From CAMXAS01 sp964442435 (GTDB taxonomy: Bacteria > Bacteroidota > Bacteroidia > Bacteroidales > P3): a stretch of 64,000 nucleotides of DNA. Shown one piece after another: positions 34,230-46,637 of this stretch. The stretch's first letter is position 1. Every line of letters begins with the position of its first letter. Below the pieces are notes generated by a model. The model saw nothing but the letters and a program-made list of their open reading frames with translations, was not told the DNA's origin and did not search any database. The DNA is taken from contig CAYTZG010000005.1 of NCBI GenBank assembly GCA_964442435.1, positions 1 to 64,000 on the forward strand, given 5' to 3'. Made by a program: the position numbers and the translations under genes.

Positions 34230-35849
34230 ATGAAAAAAATGTGGTTTCTGACGGGCTTGTGCGCCCTGTTTGTGTTTACCGGTTGCTGCTCCAAGAAGAA
34301 AACGCAGCCGGAGGTCGTCATGGGCTTCGCCAAGGTGCCGTTGACGGCCGACCTGAGTGGTCTGACGGCCGATGAAAAGCAGATGCTGACCTATCTGTGC
34401 GACGCGGCCGAAATCATGAACGACCTGTTTTGGCTTGAAGCCTACGGCCCCGACAAAGACGCCTTTTTGGCGGCCATCGACAACGATACGTTGCGCACGT
34501 TTGCCGACATCAACTATGGCCCGTGGAGCCGTTTGGACGATAACGCGCCGTTTATCGAAGGTTATGGCGCCAAGCCGGCCGGCGCGGGTTTCTATCCCAC
34601 CGATGTGACGAAAGAGGAGTTCGAAGCCTTGGAGGATGACGCCAAGACGTCGGGTTACACGGTGTTGCGCCGCGATGAAAACGGCCGGCTCGTGGTCAAA
34701 TACTACCACGAGGCTTTTGCCGAACAAATCGAAAAGGCGGCCGACCTGTTGGAAAAAGCCGCCGCGCTCTGCGACAACGAAGGCTTCAAGAACTATCTGA
34801 ACCTGCGGGCCAAGGCGCTCAGAACCGACGACTATTTCGAGAGCGACATGGCCTGGATGGATGTCAAGGACTACAAGTTCGATTTTGTCGTAGGCCCCAT
34901 CGAGAACTACGAAGACGCGCTGTTCGGCTACAAGAACGCGCACGAATCCTTCCTGCTGATCAAAGACGCGGATTGGAGCGCCAAGTTGGACAAGTTCGCC
35001 GCGCTGTTGCCCGACCTGCAGAAAAACCTGCCGGTGGAAGACAAATACAAGGCCGAGACGCCGGGTCTGGAATCGGACATGAATGTCTATGACGCCGTGC
35101 TGTATCGCGGCGACTGCAATGCCGGCAGCAAGACCATCGCCATCAACCTGCCCAACGACGAGCGCGTCCACATTCAGAAAGGCACGCGCAAACTGCAACT
35201 CAAGAACGCGATGAAAGCCAAGTTCGACCGCATCATGATGCCGATAGCCGAGGTCGTGATGACGCCCGAACAGAAAGAGCAGGTGGCGTTCAATTCGTTC
35301 TTCGAAAACGTGACGTTCCACGAAGTGGCGCACGGCATGGGCGTCAAGAACACGATCAACGGCAAGGGCACGGTGCGTCAGGCCTTGAAGGAAACCTACG
35401 CGACGATTGAGGAAGCCAAGGCCGACATCATGGGCCTGTATCTCGTGGACCGTTTGCATGAAATGGGCGAACTTGACGAAAGCGCGGTGGAACAAAACTA
35501 CATCACGTTCTTCGCCGGCATCTTCCGTTCGGTACGTTTCGGTGCCGCCAGCGCGCACGGCAAGGCCAATATGCTTTGCTTCAACTACATGGCCGACCGG
35601 GGCGTGTTCTCGCGTTCGGAAGACGGCCTCTACACGGTGGACGTGGAGAAAATGAAAGCGGCCACGGCCTCCCTCTTGGCCGACATCCTCAAAGTGCAGG
35701 CCGAGGGCGACTATGACGGCGTGGCGGCGTGGATAGCCGAAAAGAGCGTCGTGAACGCCGACCTGCAGGCGGATTTGGACCGCATCGCGGGTGCCGACAT
35801 CCCCAAGGATATCTATTACGAACAAGGTAAATGCGTGCTGGGTCTGTAA
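34230..35849 (+). CDS. M49-like (dipeptidyl-peptidase III-related) metallohydrolase lipoprotein
   Basis: A 539-residue lipoprotein (lipobox FTGC, Cys19) related to the peptidase M49 family. The zinc site reads HEVAHG: His364, Glu365 and His368, with EEAKAD at 394-399 giving the downstream Glu ligand. Classical DPP III uses HExxxH (HELLGH) with EECRAE about 50 residues later; here the motif is the shorter HExxH and the spacing is near 26. The rest (NDERVHIQKGTRKLQLKNAM, FHEVAHGMG, ASAHGKANMLCFNYM) fits the Bacteroidetes branch of this family. Activity as a peptidase is unproven. It overlaps gpsA by one base (TAATG). Confidence 0.8.
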   Translation: MKKMWFLTGLCALFVFTGCCSKKKTQPEVVMGFAKVPLTADLSGLTADEKQMLTYLCDAAEIMNDLFWLEAYGPDKDAFLAAIDNDTLRTFADINYGPWSRLDDNAPFIEGYGAKPAGAGFYPTDVTKEEFEALEDDAKTSGYTVLRRDENGRLVVKYYHEAFAEQIEKAADLLEKAAALCDNEGFKNYLNLRAKALRTDDYFESDMAWMDVKDYKFDFVVGPIENYEDALFGYKNAHESFLLIKDADWSAKLDKFAALLPDLQKNLPVEDKYKAETPGLESDMNVYDAVLYRGDCNAGSKTIAINLPNDERVHIQKGTRKLQLKNAMKAKFDRIMMPIAEVVMTPEQKEQVAFNSFFENVTFHEVAHGMGVKNTINGKGTVRQALKETYATIEEAKADIMGLYLVDRLHEMGELDESAVEQNYITFFAGIFRSVRFGAASAHGKANMLCFNYMADRGVFSRSEDGLYTVDVEKMKAATASLLADILKVQAEGDYDGVAAWIAEKSVVNADLQADLDRIAGADIPKDIYYEQGKCVLGL

Positions 35850-36838
35850 TGCGGAGCGTAGCGGTTATCGGCAGCGGTTCCTGGGCCACGGCCATCGTTA
35901 AAATCCTCCTCAACAATGTGGAGGAGGTGCATTGGTGGGTGCGTGAACCGGAAATCAAGCAAAGTCTGGAGACGAACGGCGTCAACGCGCTGTATCTCTC
36001 GGGGCTGGAGTTCCCCAAGGAACGTTTGCGCGTGAGCCACGACCTCGCGGCCGTGGTGTCGGCCGTGGAAGCGGTCGTGCTCGTGGTGCCGTCGGCTTTC
36101 GTCGAAGACACGTTGCAGGCGTTGCCGGATTCGGCTTGGGCGGGCAAGAAAGTCTGCTCGGCCACAAAGGGCATCATTCCGCAGACCAATCAGGTGGTGG
36201 GCGAGTACCTGCGCGACCGTTGGCATATCGCCGAGCGCGACATGGCCGTTATCAGCGGCCCGTCCCATGCCGAAGAAGTGGCGTTGGGCCGGTTGACCTA
36301 CCTGACGGCGGCTTCGGTCGATGAGGCCACGGCCAAGTATTTCGCCGACCTGTTCGCGTGCCGTTACGTCCACGTCCGTTTGAGCGACGACGTTTACGGC
36401 ATCGAATACGCGGCCGTCATCAAAAACGTCTATGCGTTGGCCGTCGGTATCGCCAAGGGCTTGGGCTACGGCGACAATTTCGTGGCCGTGCTCGTGGCCA
36501 ATGCCGTGGAGGAGATGAACATCTTCCTCAGGGAAGTCCATCACATCCACCGCAACTTGGCTTCGGCGCCCTATATCGGCGATTTGCTCGTCACGTCCTA
36601 TTCCCAGTTCAGCCGCAACCGCACGTTCGGCAACATGATAGGGCAGGGCTATTCCGTGCGTTCGGCCATTTTGGAAATGAAGATGGTGGCCGAGGGCTAT
36701 TATGCGAGCCGTTGCGTACACGACATCAAACGCGCGATGCCCATTGCGATGCCGATACTGGAAGCGGTGCACGACATCCTTTACGAAAACAAAAAGGCCG
36801 CGACCGTGTTCGCCGCCTTGGAACCTAAATTGCGATAA
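35849..36838 (+). CDS. gpsA: Glycerol-3-phosphate dehydrogenase (NAD(P)+)
   Basis: Makes sn-glycerol-3-phosphate from DHAP for phospholipid synthesis. It is 329 residues from the ATG at 35849 (MRSVAVIGSGSWATAIV); the slightly earlier start would overlap the previous gene by 19 bases. Visible motifs are the Rossmann GSGSWATA (8-15), SGPSHAEEVA, and EYAAVIKNVYALAVGIAKGLGYGDN with the catalytic Lys. The TAATG junction couples it to the M49-like gene. NAD versus NADP preference cannot be told. Confidence 0.95.
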   Translation: MRSVAVIGSGSWATAIVKILLNNVEEVHWWVREPEIKQSLETNGVNALYLSGLEFPKERLRVSHDLAAVVSAVEAVVLVVPSAFVEDTLQALPDSAWAGKKVCSATKGIIPQTNQVVGEYLRDRWHIAERDMAVISGPSHAEEVALGRLTYLTAASVDEATAKYFADLFACRYVHVRLSDDVYGIEYAAVIKNVYALAVGIAKGLGYGDNFVAVLVANAVEEMNIFLREVHHIHRNLASAPYIGDLLVTSYSQFSRNRTFGNMIGQGYSVRSAILEMKMVAEGYYASRCVHDIKRAMPIAMPILEAVHDILYENKKAATVFAALEPKLR

Positions 36839-36858
36839 ACTATAAAACCCTAATAATC

Positions 36859-40407
<3,549 letters not shown>

Positions 40408-40428
40408 GCGTTTACCCGCGATAACCGG

Positions 40429-40458
40429 AAAGGGGCGTCCGTCAGGGCGCCCCTTTTC
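40429..40458 (+). terminator. Intrinsic terminator after nifJ
   Basis: AAAGGGGCG pairs with CGCCCCTTTT across a short loop; the T-rich arm runs into the next promoter. It begins 22 bases past the stop. Confidence 0.85.
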
Positions 40459-40486
40459 ATTTTGGTAAGGAAAATCGTTATATTTG
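40455..40486 (+). promoter_or_regulatory. Candidate yqeY promoter
   Basis: TTTC at 40455-40458 and TATATTTG at 40479-40486 are 20 bases apart. The -33 element lies inside the T-run of the nifJ terminator. The ATG is 26 bases downstream. Confidence 0.6.
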
Positions 40487-40511
40487 TAACACGAATCAAA
40501 CAACAAGATAT

Positions 40512-40964
40512 ATGAGTCTTTTTGATCAGATTGGTGAAGACATCAAGAAAGCGATGTTGGCCAAGGAAACGGTAAAGTTGGAAGCCCTGCGCGGTGTTAA
40601 GAAAGAATTTCTGGAAGCCAAGACTTCCAAGGAATGCAACGGCGAACTGACCGATGAGAAAGCCATGCAAATCATTCAGAAGATGATTAAGCAGCGCAAG
40701 GAGTCGGCCGCCGTCTATCAGGAACAGGGGCGTGCCGATTTGGCTGAACGCGAATTGGCCGAGGTGGCCGCGATAGAACCCTACCTGCCGGCGCAGATGA
40801 GCGCGGAGGAGTTGGCGGCCGTGGTGGCGGAACTCGTGCGCGAAAGCGGTGCGACGTCCATCAAGGACATGGGTAAGGTCATGGGCTTGGCCACTAAGAA
40901 ACTGGCGGGCAAGGCCGATGGCAAGACGATATCGGAAGCCGTTAAAAAAGCCTTGGGATGCTAA
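40512..40964 (+). CDS. YqeY/GatB-tail-domain protein
   Basis: A 150-residue cytoplasmic protein of the GatB_Yqey family: helical throughout, with SLFDQIGEDIKKAMLAKETVKLEALRGVKKE at the start, ELTDEKAMQIIQKMIKQRKESAAVYQEQGRADLAERELAEVAAIEPYLPAQMS in the middle and MGKVMGLATKKLAGKADGKTISEAVKKAL at the end. It resembles the tail of the GatB subunit of tRNA amidotransferases and may bind tRNA; no function is established. It overlaps ispG by seven bases. Confidence 0.9.
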   Translation: MSLFDQIGEDIKKAMLAKETVKLEALRGVKKEFLEAKTSKECNGELTDEKAMQIIQKMIKQRKESAAVYQEQGRADLAERELAEVAAIEPYLPAQMSAEELAAVVAELVRESGATSIKDMGKVMGLATKKLAGKADGKTISEAVKKALGC

Positions 40965-42316
40965 GACGCTACGAAGCCTGTGAAGTCGCCGTCGGCGCCC
41001 TGCGTATAGGCGGGCGGCAACCGGTCGTGATTCAGTCGATGACCAATACCGACACGTTGGACGTGCGCGCCACCGTGGAGCAAATCAAACGGTTGGTAGA
41101 GGCGGGGTGCGCGCTCGTGCGCGTGACGACGCCGGGCTTCAAGCACGTGGAAGCCCTGGCGGCCATCAAGGATACGTTGCACAAGGAAGGCTGTCCGGTG
41201 CCTTTGGCGGCCGATGTGCATTTTCTGCCGGAAGTGGCCGTGCAGGCCGCGCGTATCGTGGAGAAGGTACGCATCAACCCCGGCAACTACGTGGACAAGC
41301 CGACCGGCCAAACGGCGTTTACGGCGGCCGACCACGCTGCCGCGCGGCAGCGCATGGCCGAACGGTTGGGGCCGCTGCTGGAAGTCTGCCGCGCGAACGG
41401 CACGGCGATACGGCTGGGCGTTAACCACGGCTCGCTGTCGGAGCGTATGTTGAAGAGCGCGCCCGACGTGCCGCAGGCCATGGTGGCTTCGGCCATGGAG
41501 TTCATCGAAGTGTGCGAGGCGCAGGATTTCCGCAATCTCGTGCTGTCGATGAAGTCCAGCTCGGTGCGGCAGATGCGGGAAGCTGTGCTGTTGGCCGTGG
41601 AGGCGATGCGCTCGCGCGGACGCGTCTATCCGTTGCATCTCGGCGTGACCGAGGCCGGCAATGGTTTGGATGGCCGACTGATTTCGGCGGTGGGCATAGG
41701 CGGCTTGCTCAAGGCCGGCATAGGTGATACGATTCGCGTGTCGCTGACCGAAGCCCCCGAAAAGGAAATACCGGTGGCGCAGGCCATCGTGCGTTGGGCG
41801 GAGGCGTTCGCCCAGCCGCAAGACGGGGCGGGCGTTGAGCAAGCCCCCGCGCCCGACTGGGCGCGGATACCGGCCGCCGACGTGCCCGTGGCGGCGGCCG
41901 TGGCCTATGCCGACCGCCTGTTGCGGGGCGACGAAAGCTTGTCGCTTGCGGACACGGCTCTGTCCGAGGCCGAACGACAGACCCTGCTCGACGACCTCTA
42001 CCAAGCGGCCGAGAGCCGTTTCTACAAGGCCCGCTTCGTGGCCTGTCCGTCCTGTGGCCGCACGCAATACGACATAGAGGAGGTTTTGGGGCGCGTCAAG
42101 CGGCGGTTCGCCGGCTACAAGGGCTTCACCATCGCCGTCATGGGCTGTATCGTGAACGGCCCCGGCGAGATGGCCGATGCCGACTACGGCTATATCGGCT
42201 GCGGGGGCGGCCGCGTCAACCTCTACCGCAAGGGGCGGCTCGTGGAGCAGGGCATCCCCGAAGCCGATGCGTTGGACGCGCTCGAACGGCTTATAGAAAG
42301 CGACGACCGGGTGTAA
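40958..42316 (+). CDS. ispG: 4-hydroxy-3-methylbut-2-enyl diphosphate synthase, reduced three-domain type
   Basis: Sixth MEP-pathway enzyme, reducing MEcPP to HMBPP with a [4Fe-4S] cluster. The TIM-barrel domain (VVIQSMTNTDTLDV, KVRINPGNYVD, LGVTEAGNGLDGRLISAVGIGGLL, IGDTIRVSLTE) is followed by the cluster domain with CPSC (Cys363, Cys366), MGC (Cys397) and NGPGE (Glu404). The TIM sequence looks like the three-domain type of Bacteroidetes, plants and chlamydiae, which usually exceed 600 residues because of an extra A* domain. Here only ~70 residues (about 285-355) separate TIM and cluster domains. At 452 residues it is therefore intermediate. Catalytic residues are intact. Confidence 0.93.
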   Translation: MLRRYEACEVAVGALRIGGRQPVVIQSMTNTDTLDVRATVEQIKRLVEAGCALVRVTTPGFKHVEALAAIKDTLHKEGCPVPLAADVHFLPEVAVQAARIVEKVRINPGNYVDKPTGQTAFTAADHAAARQRMAERLGPLLEVCRANGTAIRLGVNHGSLSERMLKSAPDVPQAMVASAMEFIEVCEAQDFRNLVLSMKSSSVRQMREAVLLAVEAMRSRGRVYPLHLGVTEAGNGLDGRLISAVGIGGLLKAGIGDTIRVSLTEAPEKEIPVAQAIVRWAEAFAQPQDGAGVEQAPAPDWARIPAADVPVAAAVAYADRLLRGDESLSLADTALSEAERQTLLDDLYQAAESRFYKARFVACPSCGRTQYDIEEVLGRVKRRFAGYKGFTIAVMGCIVNGPGEMADADYGYIGCGGGRVNLYRKGRLVEQGIPEADALDALERLIESDDRV

Positions 42317-42350
42317 TATATACTATCATAACTATAAAATAAAAGAGATT

Positions 42351-43285
42351 ATGCCACTTTTCAGAACAATTAAAAGAGGTTATCGCGGTTGGGGTTGGTC
42401 TTTGCCGCGTTGCGCGTTCTATTTCGTGAAAGGCGTTTTAGGCCGCTTGAATATTTGGACTCCTTGGATTTATGAAAAATATGCGCGATATGCGTTTAAA
42501 CCATGGCTGAGAAAGTCAGAGGATGGTTTGGAATATTTCGACTTCGCGGGCGCCAAGATTCCGTATATCGAACCGCGGAAAAACTATCGGATATACGAAT
42601 CATTGCATGGCATTTTTCAAGATACATTTGGCGTCGCTTGTCTTTATGATGACAATTATGATAAATCCATAGTCGATAAATTGGATCCCGTTTCGCCGGA
42701 TGGCCCTTATGGTTATGTGGATGGAGCATTTGACCTGCGGGTCCAACCAGGCGATGTGGTGCTTGACGCCGGGGCTTGGATAGGCGATTTCAGCGCGTAT
42801 GCGGCGGTCAAGAAAGCGGTCTGCTATGCGTTTGAACCGTTGGCCGACGCCTATGCCCTGCTGCAGAAAACAGCCGCGATGAATAATACGGGGGGTGTAA
42901 TATATATATAATACCGGTCAATAAAGGTTTGAGCGACCGCGTCGGACGGGCCTCTTTGATTGCGGACGATTCAGGGGCGGGTGCGCGTATAGCTGAAATG
43001 GACGGTACGGTGGAGGACGGTATCGCACTCACGACGGTAGATGAATTTGTAAAGGAAAACAACCTGCAGCGCGTGGATTTCATCAAGGCCGATATAGAAG
43101 GCGCCGAACGTGATATGCTGCGCGGCGCGCGGGAAACGTTGAAACGCTTTGCGCCCAAGTTGGCGATTTGTACCTACCATTTGCCGGACGACCCGCAGGT
43201 GCTTGAACGCATCATCAAGGAGGCGAATCCGGATTATACGGTCGTCCATACGCTTCACAAACTCATGGCCATGGTTGTGAAATAG
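42351..43285 (+). pseudogene. FkbM-family methyltransferase, frame-broken at a TA repeat
   Basis: An FkbM SAM-methyltransferase gene split in two. Frame one (42351-42911) gives an AT-richer N-terminal part and the SAM loop DVVLDAGAWIGDFSAYAA, then stops in TAA just after a TA repeat. Frame two, ending at 43285, continues with VNKGLSDRVGRASL, DFIKADIEGAERDML and LAICTYHLPDD, the second half of the same family. Losing two bases in the 42900-42910 repeat, or gaining one G in the G6 run at 42890-42895, would rejoin them into ~311 residues. It could be a sequencing error, real decay, or a phase-variable switch. The acceptor, probably a sugar, is unknown. Low GC in the first half suggests transfer. 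Confidence 0.8.
42900..42910 (+). repeat. (AT)5A dinucleotide tract at the frame break
   Basis: Eleven bases of alternating A and T sit directly at the point where the FkbM reading frame changes, five to fifteen bases after a run of six G (42890-42895). Either tract is a plausible slippage site. Confidence 0.85.
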
Positions 43286-43363
43286 GGCGCTTGGTTTTGC
43301 GCTTGCTTTTCGCTAACTTTACGGGTTTTTACTACGGTTTTAAAAGTTTTAGAACGCTCGGTT

Positions 43364-46063
43364 ATGGAACAGAAAGAATTGTCGGCGAAGTACAATCCCT
43401 CGGACATAGAGGAGAAATGGTATCGTTATTGGTTGGAGCACAAGTGCTTCCATTCTGAGCCGGAAGCGGACAGGAAACCCTATACGGTGGTCATTCCGCC
43501 GCCCAATGTGACGGGCATCCTGCATATGGGGCATATGCTCAACAACACGATACAGGATGTACTCGTGCGCCGCGCCCGTATGCAGGGCAAGAACGCCTGC
43601 TGGGTGCCGGGGCTCGACCACGCCTCCATCGCCACGGAAGCCAAGGTGGTGGCCTGGCTCAAGGAGCAGGGCATCGACAAGAAGAAACTGTCGCGCGACG
43701 AGTTCATGGCCTACGCCTGGCAGTGGAAGGAAAAATACGGCGGCATCATCCTGCAACAGCTCCGCCGGCTCGGTGCGTCCTGCGACTGGGAACGCACGCG
43801 CTTTACGATGGATCCCGGCTGTTATGAGGCCGTTATCGACGTGTTCGTGCGGCTTTACGAAGAAGGTCTGATTTATCGCGGCGTGCGCATGGTCAACTGG
43901 GACCCCAAGGCCTTGACCGCGCTCTCGGACGAGGAGGTCATCTACAAGGAAGAACGGAGCAAGCTGTATTATCTGCGTTATGAGGCCGTGGATGAACCGG
44001 GCAAATATCTCATCGTGGCCACGACGCGTCCCGAAACGATTTTGGGCGACGTGGCGGTCTGCGTGCATCCGGAAGACCCGCGTTACGCGTCGCTGCACGG
44101 CAAAAAACTGCGCGTGCCGATTGTCAACCGCGAAATCCCCGTCATCACCGATACCTACGTTGACCGCGAGTTCGGTACGGGTTGCCTCAAAATCACGCCG
44201 GCGCACGACATCAACGACTACGAAATAGGCCTCAAATACAAGTTGGAGGTTATCGATATTTTTGAACCCGACGGGCGTGTGAACGGCAAGGTGGGGCTGT
44301 ATGTGGGCATGGACCGTTTTGACCTGCGTAAGCAGATTGTCAAGGATCTGAAGGCGGTCGGCCTGCTCGAAAAGGAAGAGGACTACACGAACAAGGTGGG
44401 GCATTCCGAACGCACCGACGCCGTTATAGAGCCTAAGCTGTCGGCGCAGTGGTTCCTGAAGATGCCGTCTTTGGCCGGCCCCGCGCTCGAAGTGGTGATG
44501 AACGATACGGTCTGCTTCCATCCGGCCAAGTTCAAGAACACGTACCGCCACTGGATGGAGACCATCAAGGACTGGTGCATCTCGCGCCAGCTGTGGTGGG
44601 GGCAGCGTATCCCGGCCTATTATCTGCCGAACAAGGAAGTTGTGGTGGCGCGCACGGCGGAAGAAGCCTTGGCCTTGGCCAAGAGCCGTTATCCGGAAGC
44701 CGCCGGCTACACGCTCGCCGACCTGCAACAGGACGAAGACGTGCTGGACACGTGGTTTTCGTCGTGGCTGTGGCCGATGTCGGTATTCGACGGCGTTACC
44801 AAGCCCGACAACCCCGAAATCAACTATTACTATCCGGTCTGCGACCTCGTGACCGCGCCCGACATCATGTTTTTCTGGGTGGCGCGCATGATTATGGCCG
44901 GTCTGCATTTCAGAAAACAGGTGCCGTTCTCGCACGTGTATTACACGGGGACGGTGCGCGACAAACTGGGCCGCAAGATGTCCAAGTCGCTGGGCAATTC
45001 GCCCGACCCCATCGGCCTGATAGAGAAATACGGGGCGGACGGCGTGCGCGTGGGCATGCTGCTCACGTCGCCGGCGGGCAACGACCTGCCGTTTGACGAG
45101 GCCATGTGTGAACAGGGCCGCAATTTCTGCAACAAGATATGGAACGCGCTCCGGTTGGTCAAAGGCTGGACGGTAAGCGATTCGCCCGCCGGCAGCGGCG
45201 GCGACGCCGCCGCGCACGCCGCCATCCGCCGCACGGCCATGGATTGGTTCGAAGCTTCGCTGCGGCAGACGGCCGCCTTTATGGAAGACTGCTATACCAA
45301 ATACCGGCTCAGCGACGCGCTCATGGCCGGCTATAAGCTCGTTTGGGACGAATTCTGCGCCTGGTATCTGGAAATCATCAAGCCGGCCTACGGCCAGCCC
45401 ATCGACCGCGAGACCTACGAAAAGACGTTGGATTTCTTCGACAGCCTCATGACGCTCATGCACCCGTTCATGCCGTTCCTGACCGAGGAAATCTGGCACG
45501 TGTTGCGGCCGGGTCGCGAGGAAAAGAGCGTGATGTTCGAGGCGGCGGTTTATAACGGCCTGTCGCGGAATCCGACCGAGGCCGCCGACAAGGCCCTGTT
45601 GCAGCGCGGCGAATTCGCCAAGGAAGTGATTATGGGCATCCGCGCCTTGCGTAGCAGCAAGAACCTGTCGCCCAAGACACCGTTGAAGCTGAGCGTACAG
45701 AAAAGCGGCGGCGAGGCGGCCGACCCGCTTTTCGACCCGATTGTGACGAAACTCTGCAACCTGGAAAGCCTTGACTATGTGACCGAACCCGTTGAGAAAG
45801 CCTATACGTTCGTGGTGGGTACCACCGCTTTCTTTGTCCGCATGGAGGCCGAGACCGTGGATGTGGCCGCCGAATTGGCCAAGGCTAAGGAAGAATTGGC
45901 CTATACCGAAGGCTTTTTGGGCAAGGTCATGCAGAAACTCGGCAATCCCAAGTTCGTGGACGGTGCGCCCGAAGCCGTGGTGGCCGTCGAGCGCAAGAAG
46001 CAGGCCGATGCGGAGGAACGTATCCGCTTGCTCAAGGAACGCATCGCCCAATGGGAAAAATAA
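43364..46063 (+). CDS. valS: Valyl-tRNA synthetase
   Basis: Class I aminoacyl-tRNA synthetase of 899 residues, normal length. The ATP-binding HIGH motif reads HMGH (54-57, in PPNVTGILHMGH) and KMSKS reads KMSKS at 538-542. Editing-domain segments TTRPETILGDVAVCVHPED and the C-terminal coiled coil (ELAKAKEELAYTEGFLGKVMQKLGN...) are present. The ATG at 43364 is 78 bases from the FkbM gene; a weak TAACTTTA box at 43314-43321 may be its promoter. Its last 13 bases overlap the next gene. Confidence 0.98.
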   Translation: MEQKELSAKYNPSDIEEKWYRYWLEHKCFHSEPEADRKPYTVVIPPPNVTGILHMGHMLNNTIQDVLVRRARMQGKNACWVPGLDHASIATEAKVVAWLKEQGIDKKKLSRDEFMAYAWQWKEKYGGIILQQLRRLGASCDWERTRFTMDPGCYEAVIDVFVRLYEEGLIYRGVRMVNWDPKALTALSDEEVIYKEERSKLYYLRYEAVDEPGKYLIVATTRPETILGDVAVCVHPEDPRYASLHGKKLRVPIVNREIPVITDTYVDREFGTGCLKITPAHDINDYEIGLKYKLEVIDIFEPDGRVNGKVGLYVGMDRFDLRKQIVKDLKAVGLLEKEEDYTNKVGHSERTDAVIEPKLSAQWFLKMPSLAGPALEVVMNDTVCFHPAKFKNTYRHWMETIKDWCISRQLWWGQRIPAYYLPNKEVVVARTAEEALALAKSRYPEAAGYTLADLQQDEDVLDTWFSSWLWPMSVFDGVTKPDNPEINYYYPVCDLVTAPDIMFFWVARMIMAGLHFRKQVPFSHVYYTGTVRDKLGRKMSKSLGNSPDPIGLIEKYGADGVRVGMLLTSPAGNDLPFDEAMCEQGRNFCNKIWNALRLVKGWTVSDSPAGSGGDAAAHAAIRRTAMDWFEASLRQTAAFMEDCYTKYRLSDALMAGYKLVWDEFCAWYLEIIKPAYGQPIDRETYEKTLDFFDSLMTLMHPFMPFLTEEIWHVLRPGREEKSVMFEAAVYNGLSRNPTEAADKALLQRGEFAKEVIMGIRALRSSKNLSPKTPLKLSVQKSGGEAADPLFDPIVTKLCNLESLDYVTEPVEKAYTFVVGTTAFFVRMEAETVDVAAELAKAKEELAYTEGFLGKVMQKLGNPKFVDGAPEAVVAVERKKQADAEERIRLLKERIAQWEK

Positions 46064-46602
46064 AGGCGCTCGTGGTGGCGGCGGTCTTGTGCCTGTCGCA
46101 ACCGGTTTTCGCCCAAAAGAAAGCCGAAAGAGTGCCGGCCAAGCCTCTGACGGTCTACAATGCCGGCATCCCCGCCGACCAGGTGGAAAGCGGCGACCGC
46201 GTGCTGGCGTTCGTCAAGGGCGCGTCGCGGCGCACGCTTTACAAAGAGGGCGCCGTGTTGAAGATAAAGACGACCGACCGTCAAAAGGTGCAGGGCTATA
46301 TCAACCGTATCGGCGATACGGCCGTCATGATAAACGGCGTCGATTACCGATACGACCGCATCGCCGCCTATTACGTGCCGTTCCGGATTTGCACGATCAT
46401 GGGCTCGGCACTTTGCATCGCCGGCGGCGGTTATATGCTGTTGGACGGCATCAACGGCGCGATTACCCGCAAGCAGCCCGTCTTTCATACGGAGGCGTTG
46501 GCGACCGGCATACCGCTCATGGCGGCCGGCGGCGTGGTGTTGGCTTTTAAGGAAGTCAAACGCAATACCGACAAATGGCGTGTAAAGGTCATGGTTTGGT
46601 AG
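46051..46602 (+). CDS. Small envelope protein of unknown function
   Basis: A 183-residue protein with a signal-peptide-like N-terminus (MGKIKALVVAAVLCLSQPVFAQ). The middle part (VLKIKTTDRQKVQGYINRIGDTAVMINGVDYRYDRIAAYYV) is a beta-rich domain, followed by two glycine-rich hydrophobic segments (about 115-135 and 150-168) that look like a helical hairpin in the membrane, then a basic tail. No named family is recognised. It begins inside the valS end (13-base overlap), so it is translated from the valS message, and precedes the LptF/LptG-like gene. Confidence 0.65.
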   Translation: MGKIKALVVAAVLCLSQPVFAQKKAERVPAKPLTVYNAGIPADQVESGDRVLAFVKGASRRTLYKEGAVLKIKTTDRQKVQGYINRIGDTAVMINGVDYRYDRIAAYYVPFRICTIMGSALCIAGGGYMLLDGINGAITRKQPVFHTEALATGIPLMAAGGVVLAFKEVKRNTDKWRVKVMVW

Positions 46603-46637
46603 AGTGTATATATTAAAGAAAACGTGTTGAACACCAT

